Numbered from the stretch's first letter, positions 27,433 to 36,608 are shown. The stretch: 64,000 nucleotides of DNA from Verrucomicrobiota bacterium (GCA_019510185.1 JAEKKV010000010.1:62001-126000); one strand, 5' to 3'. A program made the numbers and translations. The notes: generated by a model from the letters alone, not told the origin.

Positions 27433-27443
27433 TTCCAGTGGAA
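27433..27443. promoter_or_regulatory. Possible LacI-type operator
   Basis: A short perfect palindrome with one central base, TTCCA-G-TGGAA, lies in the 106-bp gap between the divergent LacI gene and the dehydrogenase gene. LacI-family operators are palindromic and often sit here. The dyad is short and the call rests on position only. Confidence 0.25.
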
Positions 27444-27512
27444 CTGAAAAGCTCATTCAGCCGGCCTTCCCTTGGGCTAGGGTGGAAAACGCAAAGTTTT
27501 CACTCCATTGCG

Positions 27513-28505
27513 ATGATCCAAGCCTGCTACACCCTTTCCCCCGACAAGTTATCCGATATTTATGGACCTGAGGCGCTTGCCCGCGTCAGCCGTCATTCCC
27601 AAGTGAAGGGACCGGTTTTCCCCGGATCGCGCTGGCGCGAGCATGCCAGTCTGCTGCGGGATACGGAGGCGATTTTTTCGGGCTGGGGCGCGCCGCTGAT
27701 GGACGAGGAGTTTCTCGACGCTGCCAAAAAACTGAAAGTGGTGTTCTATGCCGCGGGTTCGGTCCGCTACTTCACCACGCCGGCGTTTTGGTCGCGGGGC
27801 ATTCGCCTGACCTCGGCCTATGCGATGAACGCGGTGCCGGTGAGCGAGTACACGGTGGCGGCGGCTTTGTTTGGTTTAAAACACGTGTGGCATTACGCTC
27901 GGCTTACCCGCGAGCAGCGCACGTTCATCGAGGAGCGTCCGGTGGTCGGCGCCTATCGGGCGAAGGTCGGTCTCATTTCCTATGGCACGATTGCCCGGAT
28001 GGTGCGCGACAAGCTGCGATGCTTCGACTTGCAGGTGCTCGTTTACGATCCGTTCCTGAGCGCGGAGGAGGCGGCGCGCGAGGGCGTGCGACTGGTTTCG
28101 CTGGAGACGCTGTTCACGGAATCGGATGTCGTTTCGTTGCATGCGCCTTCGCTGCCCGCCACCCGGGGCCTGCTCGGCGCGGAGCACTTCGGGCGGATGA
28201 AGCCGTTTGCCACCTTCATTAACACCGCGCGCGGTGAGATCGTCCGCGAAAAGGAGCTCATCGATTTTTTGCGCATTCGCCCCGATGTGCAGGCCGTGCT
28301 CGACGTGACCTCGCCGGAGCCGCCGTCGGCGGACAATCCGCTTTTCGACCTACCCAACGTCATGCTCACCCCGCATATCGCCGGCTCTCTGGGGCCGGAG
28401 TGCAAGCGCATGGGAGACGCGATGGTCGATGAATTTGAACGCTATCTGGAAGGCCGTCCGTTGAGCTGGGAGCTTAATGAGCAGATGGTCGCGCGCATGG
28501 CTTGA
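27513..28505 (+). CDS. D-isomer-specific 2-hydroxyacid dehydrogenase
   Basis: The protein is 330 residues from the ATG at 27513; an upstream in-frame extension would run into the regulator gene. The NAD-binding half has a glycine-rich stretch around KVGLISYGTIARMVRDKL (the first Gly of GxGxxG is kept only loosely), then VVSLHAPSLPATRGLL, FINTARGEIVREKEL and the catalytic His in LTPHIAGS. Arg appears in NTARGE and Glu in SPEPPS. It reduces or oxidises a 2-hydroxyacid with NAD(H). In this locus it may process a sugar-acid or keto intermediate from polysaccharide breakdown. It lies first in the plus-strand run dehydrogenase-GH36-SSS-GH43, divergent from LacI. Confidence 0.88.
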   Translation: MIQACYTLSPDKLSDIYGPEALARVSRHSQVKGPVFPGSRWREHASLLRDTEAIFSGWGAPLMDEEFLDAAKKLKVVFYAAGSVRYFTTPAFWSRGIRLTSAYAMNAVPVSEYTVAAALFGLKHVWHYARLTREQRTFIEERPVVGAYRAKVGLISYGTIARMVRDKLRCFDLQVLVYDPFLSAEEAAREGVRLVSLETLFTESDVVSLHAPSLPATRGLLGAEHFGRMKPFATFINTARGEIVREKELIDFLRIRPDVQAVLDVTSPEPPSADNPLFDLPNVMLTPHIAGSLGPECKRMGDAMVDEFERYLEGRPLSWELNEQMVARMA

Positions 28506-28615
28506 CCTCGTCCCGTGCTCTCCCGTTTGGTGAACCGCCGGGGGAGACAGACATTGCGCGCAATGCCCGTTTAATCTCCGCGAACTCTTTTTTGCCCAAT
28601 CCTTTTTCTCCGGTT

Positions 28616-30775
28616 ATGCCCTTTGAAGTTCTCTCCTCCTGGACCGTTGCCGACACGACCATCCGCTACCTGCGCGATGCCAAAAACGGCCGGGTGGGCC
28701 TGCAACTCGTGCCGACCTCGCGAATGGGCGACTTGGCGAAGCGGCGCACCACCTTGCGCGGGCTGCCCTACATCGACGCGATTCCTGATGCGGGCAATCC
28801 TCCGGCCTTCGTGCTCGATCCGCTGGTGCAGGTGAAGCGGGTGGGGGATTCCTATCCGGGCGCCTTCGCCCAAGGGCACACGTTGCGCAATTCGCCTTCG
28901 GTCGACGCTTTTGCCTACGAGAGCCAGACCCGGCTTTGCGATGGTGCGAAGACGACAATTCTCACCACGCTGACGAGCGCCGTCGGCCACCGGCTGGAGC
29001 ATCGGCTTTCCTGGCACGAGGGGGATGCGGCGGTCGAGATCAGCTCGGCGTTTATCAACGGGTCCACCGCTCCGGTGACACTCGAAATGTTGAGCAGTTT
29101 TTCCCTGGGAGGGCTCACGCCGTTCGACGCCGCCGACGCCGAGGGCCGGTTGCGTGCCCACCGGTTCCGTTCCGCATGGAGCGCCGAGGGCCGGCTTGAG
29201 TCGCGCAGCATCGAGGAATTGCACTTGGAGCGTTCGTGGAGCGGCGCGGGTGCGTTCAGCGAACGCTTCGGCCAGCTCGGCTCCATGCCGGTGCGCCGGT
29301 GGTTTCCGTTTGTAGCCGTGGAGGACACGGTCGCGGGCGTCGTCTGGGGCGCGCAACTCGCCTGGGCGGGTTCGTGGCAGATGGAGATCTATCGCCAGCA
29401 CGACGACGTGTGCATTTCCGGCGGTCTGGCGGATCGCGAGTTCGGTCACTGGATGAAGACTTTGGCGGCGGGCGAGACGCTCGTCACGCCCCCGGCCACG
29501 CTGGCCTGCGTGCAGGGGGATTTGGATGCACTCTGCGACCGTCTTACGGCTGTGCAGCAGCGCGCGGCCGACACGCATCCGGCGGTCGAGCGGGATCTTC
29601 CCATTGTTTTCAACGAATGGTGCACGACGTGGGGCGATCCTTCGCACGAGAAGCTTCTGGCCATCGCCAAGCGTCTCAAGGACACGGATACCCGTTTCCT
29701 CGTGATCGACGCCGGCTGGTACAAGGGCGAGAAAAGCGACTGGAGTTCGGGTCACGGTGACTGGGTGCCGAGCACGAAGTTATTCCCCAACGGCTTGGAA
29801 GCGGTCGCCGCGGACATCCGCGCCCAGGGACTCATCCCCGGACTGTGGTTCGAAATGGAGACGGTGGGCGACCAGTCGGTCGCCTTCTCGCTGGCCGACC
29901 ACATGCTCAAGCGCGACGGCATCCCCGTCACGGTGCGCAACCGCCGTTTTTGGAATCTCAACGACCCGGTCGCGGTGGATTATCTGACGGAACGTGTCAT
30001 CGGTCTGCTCGACCGCTGCGGCTTCGGTTATTTGAAGGTCGATTATAACGAGACCGCCGGCCTGGGTTGCGACGGCCACGAGTCCCAGGGCGAGGGTCTC
30101 CGTCAGTACGTGCTGGGCGTTCATCGCTTTTTTGAACGCATCCGGGCGCGTCTGCCGCATCTGGTCATTGAAAACTGTTCCTCGGGCGGGCACCGCCTGG
30201 AGCCTTCGATGCTGGCGCGTTCGGCGATGTCATCGTTTTCCGATGCGCATGAGCTGGTGGAGATTCCGATCATCGCGGCCAACCTTCATCGTCTCATGCT
30301 GCCGCGCCAGAGCCAGATCTGGGCGGTGCTGCACCCGACGGATAGCGAGCAGCGGCTGGTTTACAGCCTGGCGGCCACTTTCCTCGGGCGCATGGCGCTG
30401 TCCGGCGACCTGGCGGGCCTCAGCGAGGCGCAACTGGCGCTCGTGTGGCGCGCGGAGAAACTCTACGTCAAAGCCGCCCCGATCATCAAAGACGGCGTGA
30501 GCCGCCGTCATGGGCAGACCGGCGAAAGCTGGCGCCACCCGCGCGGCTGGCAGGGCGTGGTGCGCGTGGCCGCCGACGGGGCCAGCGCGCTCGTGGTGGT
30601 GCATGCGTTTGCGCAGGCCCCCGCCTCGGTCGAGTTGCCGCTGCCCGCGGGCAACTGGCGGATTGCGGATGATTTTTCATCCGACGCCAAAAAAGCCGCC
30701 ATCGATAGCGGGCGTCTGGTCTGCCCGACCGCCGGTGACTTCAGCGGTCGCGTGCTGTTGTTGACGCGCCACTGA
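28616..30775 (+). CDS. GH36 alpha-galactosidase
   Basis: The protein is 719 residues from the ATG at 28616, preceded by a CU-rich leader. The N-terminal beta-sandwich spans about 1-310. The catalytic barrel contains IVFNEWCTTWGDP, FLVIDAGWYKG, the nucleophile Asp476 in YLKVDYNET and the acid/base Asp543 in SSFSDAHELVEI, with SSGGHRLEPSM between them. The C-terminal antiparallel domain ends near residue 719. No signal peptide is present, so it works on oligosaccharides imported by the symporter encoded 41 bp downstream. It removes alpha-galactosyl residues; other alpha-linked sugars are possible in GH36. Confidence 0.92.
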   Translation: MPFEVLSSWTVADTTIRYLRDAKNGRVGLQLVPTSRMGDLAKRRTTLRGLPYIDAIPDAGNPPAFVLDPLVQVKRVGDSYPGAFAQGHTLRNSPSVDAFAYESQTRLCDGAKTTILTTLTSAVGHRLEHRLSWHEGDAAVEISSAFINGSTAPVTLEMLSSFSLGGLTPFDAADAEGRLRAHRFRSAWSAEGRLESRSIEELHLERSWSGAGAFSERFGQLGSMPVRRWFPFVAVEDTVAGVVWGAQLAWAGSWQMEIYRQHDDVCISGGLADREFGHWMKTLAAGETLVTPPATLACVQGDLDALCDRLTAVQQRAADTHPAVERDLPIVFNEWCTTWGDPSHEKLLAIAKRLKDTDTRFLVIDAGWYKGEKSDWSSGHGDWVPSTKLFPNGLEAVAADIRAQGLIPGLWFEMETVGDQSVAFSLADHMLKRDGIPVTVRNRRFWNLNDPVAVDYLTERVIGLLDRCGFGYLKVDYNETAGLGCDGHESQGEGLRQYVLGVHRFFERIRARLPHLVIENCSSGGHRLEPSMLARSAMSSFSDAHELVEIPIIAANLHRLMLPRQSQIWAVLHPTDSEQRLVYSLAATFLGRMALSGDLAGLSEAQLALVWRAEKLYVKAAPIIKDGVSRRHGQTGESWRHPRGWQGVVRVAADGASALVVVHAFAQAPASVELPLPAGNWRIADDFSSDAKKAAIDSGRLVCPTAGDFSGRVLLLTRH

Positions 30776-30816
30776 TCCCCTTCAACCCTGCCGGCCTCCC
30801 CCTTACGCCCCCTCTG

Positions 30817-32571
30817 ATGATTTCGTTCTACGACTACCTCAACATCGCTTTCTACGTCGCCTTCATCGTGGGCGTTGGCATTTTTTACTCTCGAAAAAGC
30901 AAAAACACCTCCGACTATTTCCGGGGCGGCGGTGTGATGCCGTGGTGGATCACCGGGGCGGCGGCATGGATGGGCAGCTTCAGCGCCTGGACCTTCACCG
31001 GAGCGGCGGGCAAGATTTACGAGACCGGGCCCTATGTGTTGTGCCTGTATTTCGCCGGGTTTCCGACCCTGCTCGTTCTGCTGGCCTACACGTGCTACCG
31101 GTTTCGCCGCATGCGCGTGGTCACGCCCCTGGAGGCGGTGCGGTTGCGCTTCGGTCCGGTCTCTCAGCAGTTTTACACGTGGATCCGGCTGCCGTTTTTG
31201 CTGTTTTTCGGCGGCGTGAGCCTGACCTCCGTGAGCGTATTCATGGCGGCGGTGTTTGGCGTGGATGTCACGACGATGATCATCTCGCTGGGTTTGATCG
31301 TGGTGATTGTGTCCATGCTCGGCGGCACGTTTGCGGTGGCGGCCAGTGATTTCGTACAGATGTTCCTCGTGGTCACGGTCACGGTGGTGACGTCGGTGCT
31401 GGCGCTGCGTCAGCCGGGGGTGGGCGGGGTTTCCGGTCTGCTGGACAAGGTTCCGACCCGGCATTTCAACTGGGGCGAGATCGCCCGTCCGGAGTTCATC
31501 TTCCTGTGGTTCATCGCACTCACGGCGAACAATATTTTCGCCCAGAACAGCATGGAAAATTCGGCCAAGTACCTGATGACGCGCAGCGACCGGCATGCCC
31601 GGCTCATGCTGATCATCCCCATCGTGGGCACGCTGCTCGGCCCGATCATCTGGATCATCCCGCCCATGGTTTCGTCGGTGATGCACCACGATCTGGGGGC
31701 GATGTTTCCCCAGTTGAGTTATCCGCATGAAGCGGCGTTTCTGGCGACGGCGCTCGACGTGCTGCCCAACGGCATGCTGGGGTTGCTGATCTGCGGCATT
31801 TTTGCGGCCACCCTCACCGGCATGGACGCCAGCCTCAATCAGGCGGCCGGCATCTACGTCCGTAATTTCTACCTGCCGATCGTCAATCCGCAGTGCTCGG
31901 AAAAGAAGCTGCTGATCACCAGCAAACTGTGCACGGCGGCTTTCGGCGCCATCATCATCACGGTGGCGATCATCTTCAGCCTCAACCGTACGTCCGGTCT
32001 TTTCGACGTGCTCAACCAATTGGGCGTGAGCTTGTGGCTGCCGCTGGCGGTGCCGCTTTCGATCGGTCTTTTCTTCAAGCGCACGCCCTCGTGGTCCACT
32101 TGGACGACGGTGCTGATCGGCTTGCTGACGGCGTTCGTGGTGAAGTTCTTTGTCACGCCGCAGATGTTCGCCTGGATTCCGAGTCTGGCGGGTCCTTACA
32201 TGCCGGAGGAGAAGACGACCTTCACCCTGTTTGCCACGGTGGCCATCGTTTCCTCCGTGTGCATCGGCTGGTTTTTCTTCACCTCCCTTTTCTACGAGCG
32301 CTCGACGCCGGAATATAAGGCGAATGTGGAGGAGTTTTTCAGCAACCTGCGCACGCCCCTGCTCAAGGACAAGGACGTGAAGGAAAACACCACCATCGAG
32401 GCCTCCATCGGCCGTCTTTGCGTGATCTACGGCGCGTTTGTCACGCTGCTGGTGGCCATTCCTAACTCGCTCACGGGCCGGCTCGCCTTCCTGTTCTGCG
32501 GCGGCGTCATGCTCGGCACGGGCTTGCTGCTGGTGTGGCACTACCGGACCAAGGCTGAAAAACCGGCATAA
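30817..32571 (+). CDS. Sodium:solute symporter (SSS family)
   Basis: This 584-residue inner-membrane protein has about 13 hydrophobic segments. The start MISFYDYLNIAFYVAFIVG and the sequence TSDYFRGGGVMPWWITGAA match the SSS family. The Na+-site region lies around GSFSAWTFTGAAGKIYETG and GLLICGIFAATLTGMDAS. A long cytoplasmic loop near residues 505-540 precedes the last two helices. It lies between the GH36 and GH43 genes in one plus-strand unit and should import the mono- or oligosaccharide these enzymes handle. There is no Shine-Dalgarno sequence; the leader is CCCCTTACGCCCCCTCTG. Confidence 0.92.
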   Translation: MISFYDYLNIAFYVAFIVGVGIFYSRKSKNTSDYFRGGGVMPWWITGAAAWMGSFSAWTFTGAAGKIYETGPYVLCLYFAGFPTLLVLLAYTCYRFRRMRVVTPLEAVRLRFGPVSQQFYTWIRLPFLLFFGGVSLTSVSVFMAAVFGVDVTTMIISLGLIVVIVSMLGGTFAVAASDFVQMFLVVTVTVVTSVLALRQPGVGGVSGLLDKVPTRHFNWGEIARPEFIFLWFIALTANNIFAQNSMENSAKYLMTRSDRHARLMLIIPIVGTLLGPIIWIIPPMVSSVMHHDLGAMFPQLSYPHEAAFLATALDVLPNGMLGLLICGIFAATLTGMDASLNQAAGIYVRNFYLPIVNPQCSEKKLLITSKLCTAAFGAIIITVAIIFSLNRTSGLFDVLNQLGVSLWLPLAVPLSIGLFFKRTPSWSTWTTVLIGLLTAFVVKFFVTPQMFAWIPSLAGPYMPEEKTTFTLFATVAIVSSVCIGWFFFTSLFYERSTPEYKANVEEFFSNLRTPLLKDKDVKENTTIEASIGRLCVIYGAFVTLLVAIPNSLTGRLAFLFCGGVMLGTGLLLVWHYRTKAEKPA

Positions 32572-32655
32572 CTTTTCAAAATCCATCGCGTGTTCCCCGT
32601 GAAAAGGGACGGTCGGTCCGTCTGGCCGGCGACGTTTCAAATCCGCGTTTTTAAC

Positions 32656-34302
32656 ATGGCCTCCGCTCTCGTTCGCAATCCCGTTCTCTCCGGCTTCCGG
32701 CCGGATCCTTCGTTCGTGCGCGTGGGTGATGACTACTACCTTGCGACCAGCACCTTTGAGTGGTTCCCCGGGGTGCAGCTCCATCATTCGCGTGATCTCG
32801 TGAACTGGCGCGTCGTCGGCCATGCGCTCACCCGCCGTTCGCAACTCGACCTGCGCGGCGTGGACAACTCGGCCGGCTCCTGGGCGCCATCGCTCAGTTA
32901 CGCCGACGGCCAGTTCTGGCTTATTTACACCAACGTCCACACCACCGCCATGGGACGGCCGTTCAAGGACACGCACGTTTACCTCGTCACTGCCCCGGCG
33001 ATCGAGGGGCCGTGGTCCGAGCCGGTTTATCTCAACGCCATCGGCTTTGACCCCTCGCTGTTTCATGACGACGACGGCCGCAAGTGGCTCGCCAACATGC
33101 AGTGGGATTTCCGCAAGGGTCGCTCCCGCTTCGCCGGCATCGTGGTGCAGGAATACGATCCCGCCGCCCGCAAGTTGATCGGGCCCACCCGTGAAATCCT
33201 GCGCAAGACCGTCCTCTGTGAAGGCCCGAATATCTATAAGCGGGACGGCTGGTATTATCTCATGCTCGCGGAAGGCGGCACCGGTTGGAACCACGGCATC
33301 GCGATGGCGCGTTCGCGCTCCATCACCGGCCCTTACGAACTCGATCCGCAGGAGGCCGTCCTCACCACGCGTCACAATCCGCAGCATCCGTTGCAGAAAG
33401 CCGGTCATGGCGAACTGGTGCAAACGGCCACCGGCGAGTGGTGGCTCGCCCACCTGTGCAGCCGTCCGCTGGCCACCGACGCGGGAATTTACGCGGGCTC
33501 GCCCGACCGTTCCGCTTCCGCCCAAGCGCATGCCGGCCACCGCTGTCTGCTCGGCCGAGAAACGTCCTTGCAGCGCGTGGTCTGGTCCGCGGACGGTTGG
33601 CTGCGCCTCGCCAACGGCGGAGTTCTCCCCGACGTCGAGGTTGCCGCCCCCGCCGAACTCGTTGCGCATCCCTGGCCGGTCGTGCCGCCGCGCGATGAAT
33701 TTGACGCGCCCGCGCTCGGCTCCCACTGGCAGACGCTCCGCGTGCCGGCCGATCCCTCCTGGTTGTCGCTCACCGAGCGGCCCGGCTGGCTGCGCCTGTA
33801 TGCGCGTGAGACGCCGCACTCGCTGCACGAGCAGAGCCTCGTGGCGAAACGGCTGGAGTCGTTTCACGCGGTCGCGCAGACGCGCCTGGAATTTTCGCCG
33901 CAACGCTTTTCGCAGATGGCCGGCCTCGTGTGCTGGTACGACACGAAAATGCACTACTACCTGCGCGTCACCCACGACGAAAAACTCGGGCGCGTGCTGG
34001 GCATCGTGCTGACCGACGACAACGTTTACGACGAGCTGACGGAGAGCCAGGTCGTCATCAACGACTGGCCGGCCGTCCATCTTCGGGCCGAGATCGACCA
34101 CGCCACCTTGCAGTTCGCGGCTTCGCCCGATGGCAATGCTTGGGAATTCATCGGCCCGGCGTTCGATGCGAGCAAACTCTCCGACGATTATGGCGCCGGC
34201 CTGCACTTCACGGGCGCACTGGTGGGTCTCGCCGCGCACGACACCGCCGGCGAACGCGCGGTGGCCGACTTCGATTATTTCGAGCTGAGAAACCTGGCCT
34301 GA
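32656..34302 (+). CDS. GH43 beta-xylosidase/alpha-arabinofuranosidase
   Basis: The protein is 548 residues from the ATG at 32656. The five-bladed beta-propeller has the catalytic base Asp17 in GFRPDPSFVRVG, the pKa-modulating Asp132 in AIGFDPSLFHDDDGR and the acid Glu189 in VLCEGPNIYKRDG. TSTFEWFPGVQLHHSRDL is typical of the xylosidase subgroup with the C-terminal beta-sandwich (about 345-548). No signal peptide, so it acts on imported xylo- or arabino-oligosaccharides. It is the last gene of the GH36-SSS-GH43 unit, 85 bp after the symporter. Whether it prefers xylose or arabinose cannot be told. Confidence 0.92.
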   Translation: MASALVRNPVLSGFRPDPSFVRVGDDYYLATSTFEWFPGVQLHHSRDLVNWRVVGHALTRRSQLDLRGVDNSAGSWAPSLSYADGQFWLIYTNVHTTAMGRPFKDTHVYLVTAPAIEGPWSEPVYLNAIGFDPSLFHDDDGRKWLANMQWDFRKGRSRFAGIVVQEYDPAARKLIGPTREILRKTVLCEGPNIYKRDGWYYLMLAEGGTGWNHGIAMARSRSITGPYELDPQEAVLTTRHNPQHPLQKAGHGELVQTATGEWWLAHLCSRPLATDAGIYAGSPDRSASAQAHAGHRCLLGRETSLQRVVWSADGWLRLANGGVLPDVEVAAPAELVAHPWPVVPPRDEFDAPALGSHWQTLRVPADPSWLSLTERPGWLRLYARETPHSLHEQSLVAKRLESFHAVAQTRLEFSPQRFSQMAGLVCWYDTKMHYYLRVTHDEKLGRVLGIVLTDDNVYDELTESQVVINDWPAVHLRAEIDHATLQFAASPDGNAWEFIGPAFDASKLSDDYGAGLHFTGALVGLAAHDTAGERAVADFDYFELRNLA

Positions 34303-34326
34303 GCTTTCAAGAAACGTCGGACGTCT

Positions 34327-34908
34327 TCAGTCCGCCTTGATTCTCCGTGCCTCGATCAATTTCAAAGCCGGCCCCGTCCCTGAGATGCGCAGAGGCTTGA
34401 AGCGTTTTCCTTCCAGTTTGTTGTAGCTCACGAAAAACGCCTCGATCTGCTCCACGAACCGGGCGGGCAGATCCTCCGGCCGGCGGATGTGTTGGAAATT
34501 CAAGGATGCTTGGGCGACGGCGATAAAGCGGTCGTTGCGCCTGCGTTCCCCGCCTTCCGTTTGTTGCGCTTCCATGACGCCGATCAACCGGCAGCCGACG
34601 ACGCAGCCAGGCCAGGCGGATTCGTCCATCAGCACCAGGACATCCAGCGGCGCGCCGTCTTCGCCGGAAGTCTGGGGAATGAAGCCGAAGTCGCAGGGGA
34701 AAACCATGCCTTCCGGAAGCAGTTTGCGCAGGCAAATCGCCTCCAGTTCGGGATCGTAGGCGTATTTGTTGCGGCATCCTTTGGGGGTTTCAATCACGAC
34801 GCGCAAATCGCTTTTGCCGAGCATCGGGGGAATCAGATCGAGGCGCATGCCCGCAGCGGACAACACCGCGCGAGGGCGGTTCATCTTCTTCAAACCGAAA
34901 ATCACCAA
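34327..34908 (-). CDS. Family I inorganic pyrophosphatase-like protein
   Basis: The protein is 193 residues; starts at 34884 or 34848 are also possible because the conserved domain begins at LRVVIETPKG. Family marks are IETPKGCRNKYAYD, LPEGMVFPCDFGFIPQT and the signature region EDGAPLDVLVLMDE, followed by CRLIGVMEAQQTEGG and RNDRFIAVA. The metal-binding signature of the family is D-G-D-P-x-D, and here the middle Asp is Ala, an unusual loss of a Mg ligand. It converges on GH43 with a 24-bp gap. It may hydrolyse pyrophosphate poorly or have another phosphate-ester role. Confidence 0.8.
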   Translation of the reverse strand: MVIFGLKKMNRPRAVLSAAGMRLDLIPPMLGKSDLRVVIETPKGCRNKYAYDPELEAICLRKLLPEGMVFPCDFGFIPQTSGEDGAPLDVLVLMDESAWPGCVVGCRLIGVMEAQQTEGGERRRNDRFIAVAQASLNFQHIRRPEDLPARFVEQIEAFFVSYNKLEGKRFKPLRISGTGPALKLIEARRIKAD

Positions 34909-35039
34909 AGTCCGCCGAGGCGAAAATCCTCCGATGAAGGCTGGCGAAGGGACTCCGATGGCCGGATCGGCATTGTGAGATTACAGTTTGAAAACCAATG
35001 AAGCTGCGCGGAACCAACCCGGGAAAGAGGACGTGAGCC

Positions 35040-35960
35040 ATGGCGACCAAGGCGCAGTTGGACGTGGAGGGAACGCCGGTCGAAGTGCGCAATCTGGACA
35101 AGGTGCTCTATCCGAAGGTCGGTTTCACGAAGGCGAATGTCATCGATTATTACACCCGCATTTCGCCCCATCTTCTTCCTCATCTTAAAAACCGGCCGAT
35201 CACCCTGAAACGCTATCCCGACGGAGTGACCGGCTTTTTCTTTTATGAGAAACAATGCCCGCCGCATCGTCCCTCTTGGGTGAAGACGACGGATGTCCCC
35301 AAGTCCGACGGCTCCCAAATTCATTACTGCGTGATCGACGCCCTTCCGGCGTTGGTGTGGGCGGCCAACCTTGCGGATCTGGAGCTGCACACGTTCCTGC
35401 ACAAGGCGCCCGCCCTCGGGCGGCCCACCGCGCTCGCCTTTGACCTCGATCCGGGGCCGCCGGCGGAGATCGTGCACTGTTGTCAGGTCGGACTCTGGCT
35501 CAAGGCAGTCTTCGACGCTCTCGGGCTGAAAAGCTTTCCCAAGACTTCAGGTTCCAAAGGCCTGCAGGTTTACGTGCCGTTGAACACGCCGGTGACCTAC
35601 GAGCGAACGAAAGCCTTCGCCCGTGCAGTGGCCGAGCTGCTGGAGCGGCGTTCACCGGACGCCGTCGTCTCCAAAATGCAGAAGGCGCTGCGGCGCGGGA
35701 AGGTGTTCGTGGACTGGAGTCAGAACGATGAGCACAAGACCACGGTGAATGTTTACTCCTTGCGTGCGAAAGACCGGCCGACGGTATCGACGCCGGTGAC
35801 ATGGGCGGAGGTGGCCGCCGTGCAGAAAGCCAAAAACGGACGCGCGCTTTTTTTTGAGGCCGGCGACGTGCTCAAGCGCGTGGGGAAAATCGGAGACCTC
35901 TTCGCTTCGGTGCTGACGCTTAAACAAAAGCTCCCGGCATTGAGTGCGCTAAAGATGTGA
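35040..35960 (+). CDS. Stand-alone LigD-type polymerase domain (archaeo-eukaryotic primase fold)
   Basis: The protein is 306 residues, the length of the polymerase module (PolDom) of bacterial DNA ligase D. Motifs seen: VRNLDKVLYPKVGFTK, FFFYEKQCP, the catalytic DxD in AFDLDPGPP (Asp135, Asp137), KTSGSKGLQVYVPL, and VFVDWSQND with the third acidic residue. No ligase or phosphoesterase domain is attached and none follows. In NHEJ this domain adds ribonucleotides and aligns breaks with Ku. As a solo protein it may serve repair with a ligase and Ku encoded elsewhere. It converges, with a 12-bp overlap, on the UdgX-like gene, another DNA-repair function. Confidence 0.92.
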   Translation: MATKAQLDVEGTPVEVRNLDKVLYPKVGFTKANVIDYYTRISPHLLPHLKNRPITLKRYPDGVTGFFFYEKQCPPHRPSWVKTTDVPKSDGSQIHYCVIDALPALVWAANLADLELHTFLHKAPALGRPTALAFDLDPGPPAEIVHCCQVGLWLKAVFDALGLKSFPKTSGSKGLQVYVPLNTPVTYERTKAFARAVAELLERRSPDAVVSKMQKALRRGKVFVDWSQNDEHKTTVNVYSLRAKDRPTVSTPVTWAEVAAVQKAKNGRALFFEAGDVLKRVGKIGDLFASVLTLKQKLPALSALKM

Positions 35961-36608
35961 GCGAACGGCTTTCAAGTCCGCGACAAAGCGAGCGAAGGCA
36001 GATGTCCGATCTTCGGTAAAGGCTCGCAAAATCGACGAAGGGTGGACGGTTGCAAACACGAGGGGCGCCCAGCGTGTATCGCGAAAGGGCCGGCCGCGCG
36101 CCTGCGTCACGCGAAACGTTTTCCCCAGCAGCGCTTGAGCGGCGGTGGCGCCGAGTGCGACGACGATTCCTGGCTTGATGATCGCCAGCTCCGCTTCCAG
36201 CCAAGGCCGGCAGGCGGCGATTTCGCGGGCATTTGCCTTTTTATTGAGGCGACGCCGGCCGGCGCCCACCCATTTGAAATGTTTCACCGTATTGGTCAGA
36301 TAAATATCCGCGCGGTCGATGCCGGCTTCCGCCAACGCCCGGTCCAACAGTTTCCCGGCGGGCCCCACAAAAGGCCGGCCTTGCACGTCTTCTTGGCCGC
36401 CGGGTTGCTCGCCCACCATCACGATGCGGGCGTGCGGCGAGCCTTCGCCGAAGACCGTCTGGGTCCCCAGCTTGTACAGCGGACAAGCCCGGCATCGTGC
36501 CGCCCGCTTCTTGATTTCAACGAGTGTCCAATCGCTCGGATTCTGCGGCAGATACCGGGCGGCGGTTCCGGATTTTTCAACCGCAACGGCGCGGGATGGC
36601 GAAGGCAT
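35949..36608 (-). CDS. UdgX-like uracil-DNA glycosylase
   Basis: The protein is 219 residues. Motif A is GEQPGGQED (Glu67), motif B is VHPSSILRA, and TNTVKHFKWVG precedes the Arg-rich R-loop. The likely Fe-S ligands are Cys39, Cys42, His110 and Cys133 by alignment with UDG families 4 and UdgX. In UdgX the R-loop reads KRRIH, and its His forms a covalent bond with the abasic site. Here the loop reads RRRLN, with Asn122 at the His place (codon AAT). It may therefore be a turnover glycosylase or inactive. It overlaps the LigD-type gene by 12 bp at the 3' ends, tail to tail. Confidence 0.85.
   Translation of the reverse strand: MPSPSRAVAVEKSGTAARYLPQNPSDWTLVEIKKRAARCRACPLYKLGTQTVFGEGSPHARIVMVGEQPGGQEDVQGRPFVGPAGKLLDRALAEAGIDRADIYLTNTVKHFKWVGAGRRRLNKKANAREIAACRPWLEAELAIIKPGIVVALGATAAQALLGKTFRVTQARGRPFRDTRWAPLVFATVHPSSILRAFTEDRTSAFARFVADLKAVRSHL

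Noticed and set aside
30508..34239. Very long open frame (over 1200 codons) antisense to GH36, SSS and GH43
   Set aside because: It spans three well-supported genes in the opposite direction; its His/Arg-rich composition and lack of domains show it is a by-product of GC-rich third codon positions.
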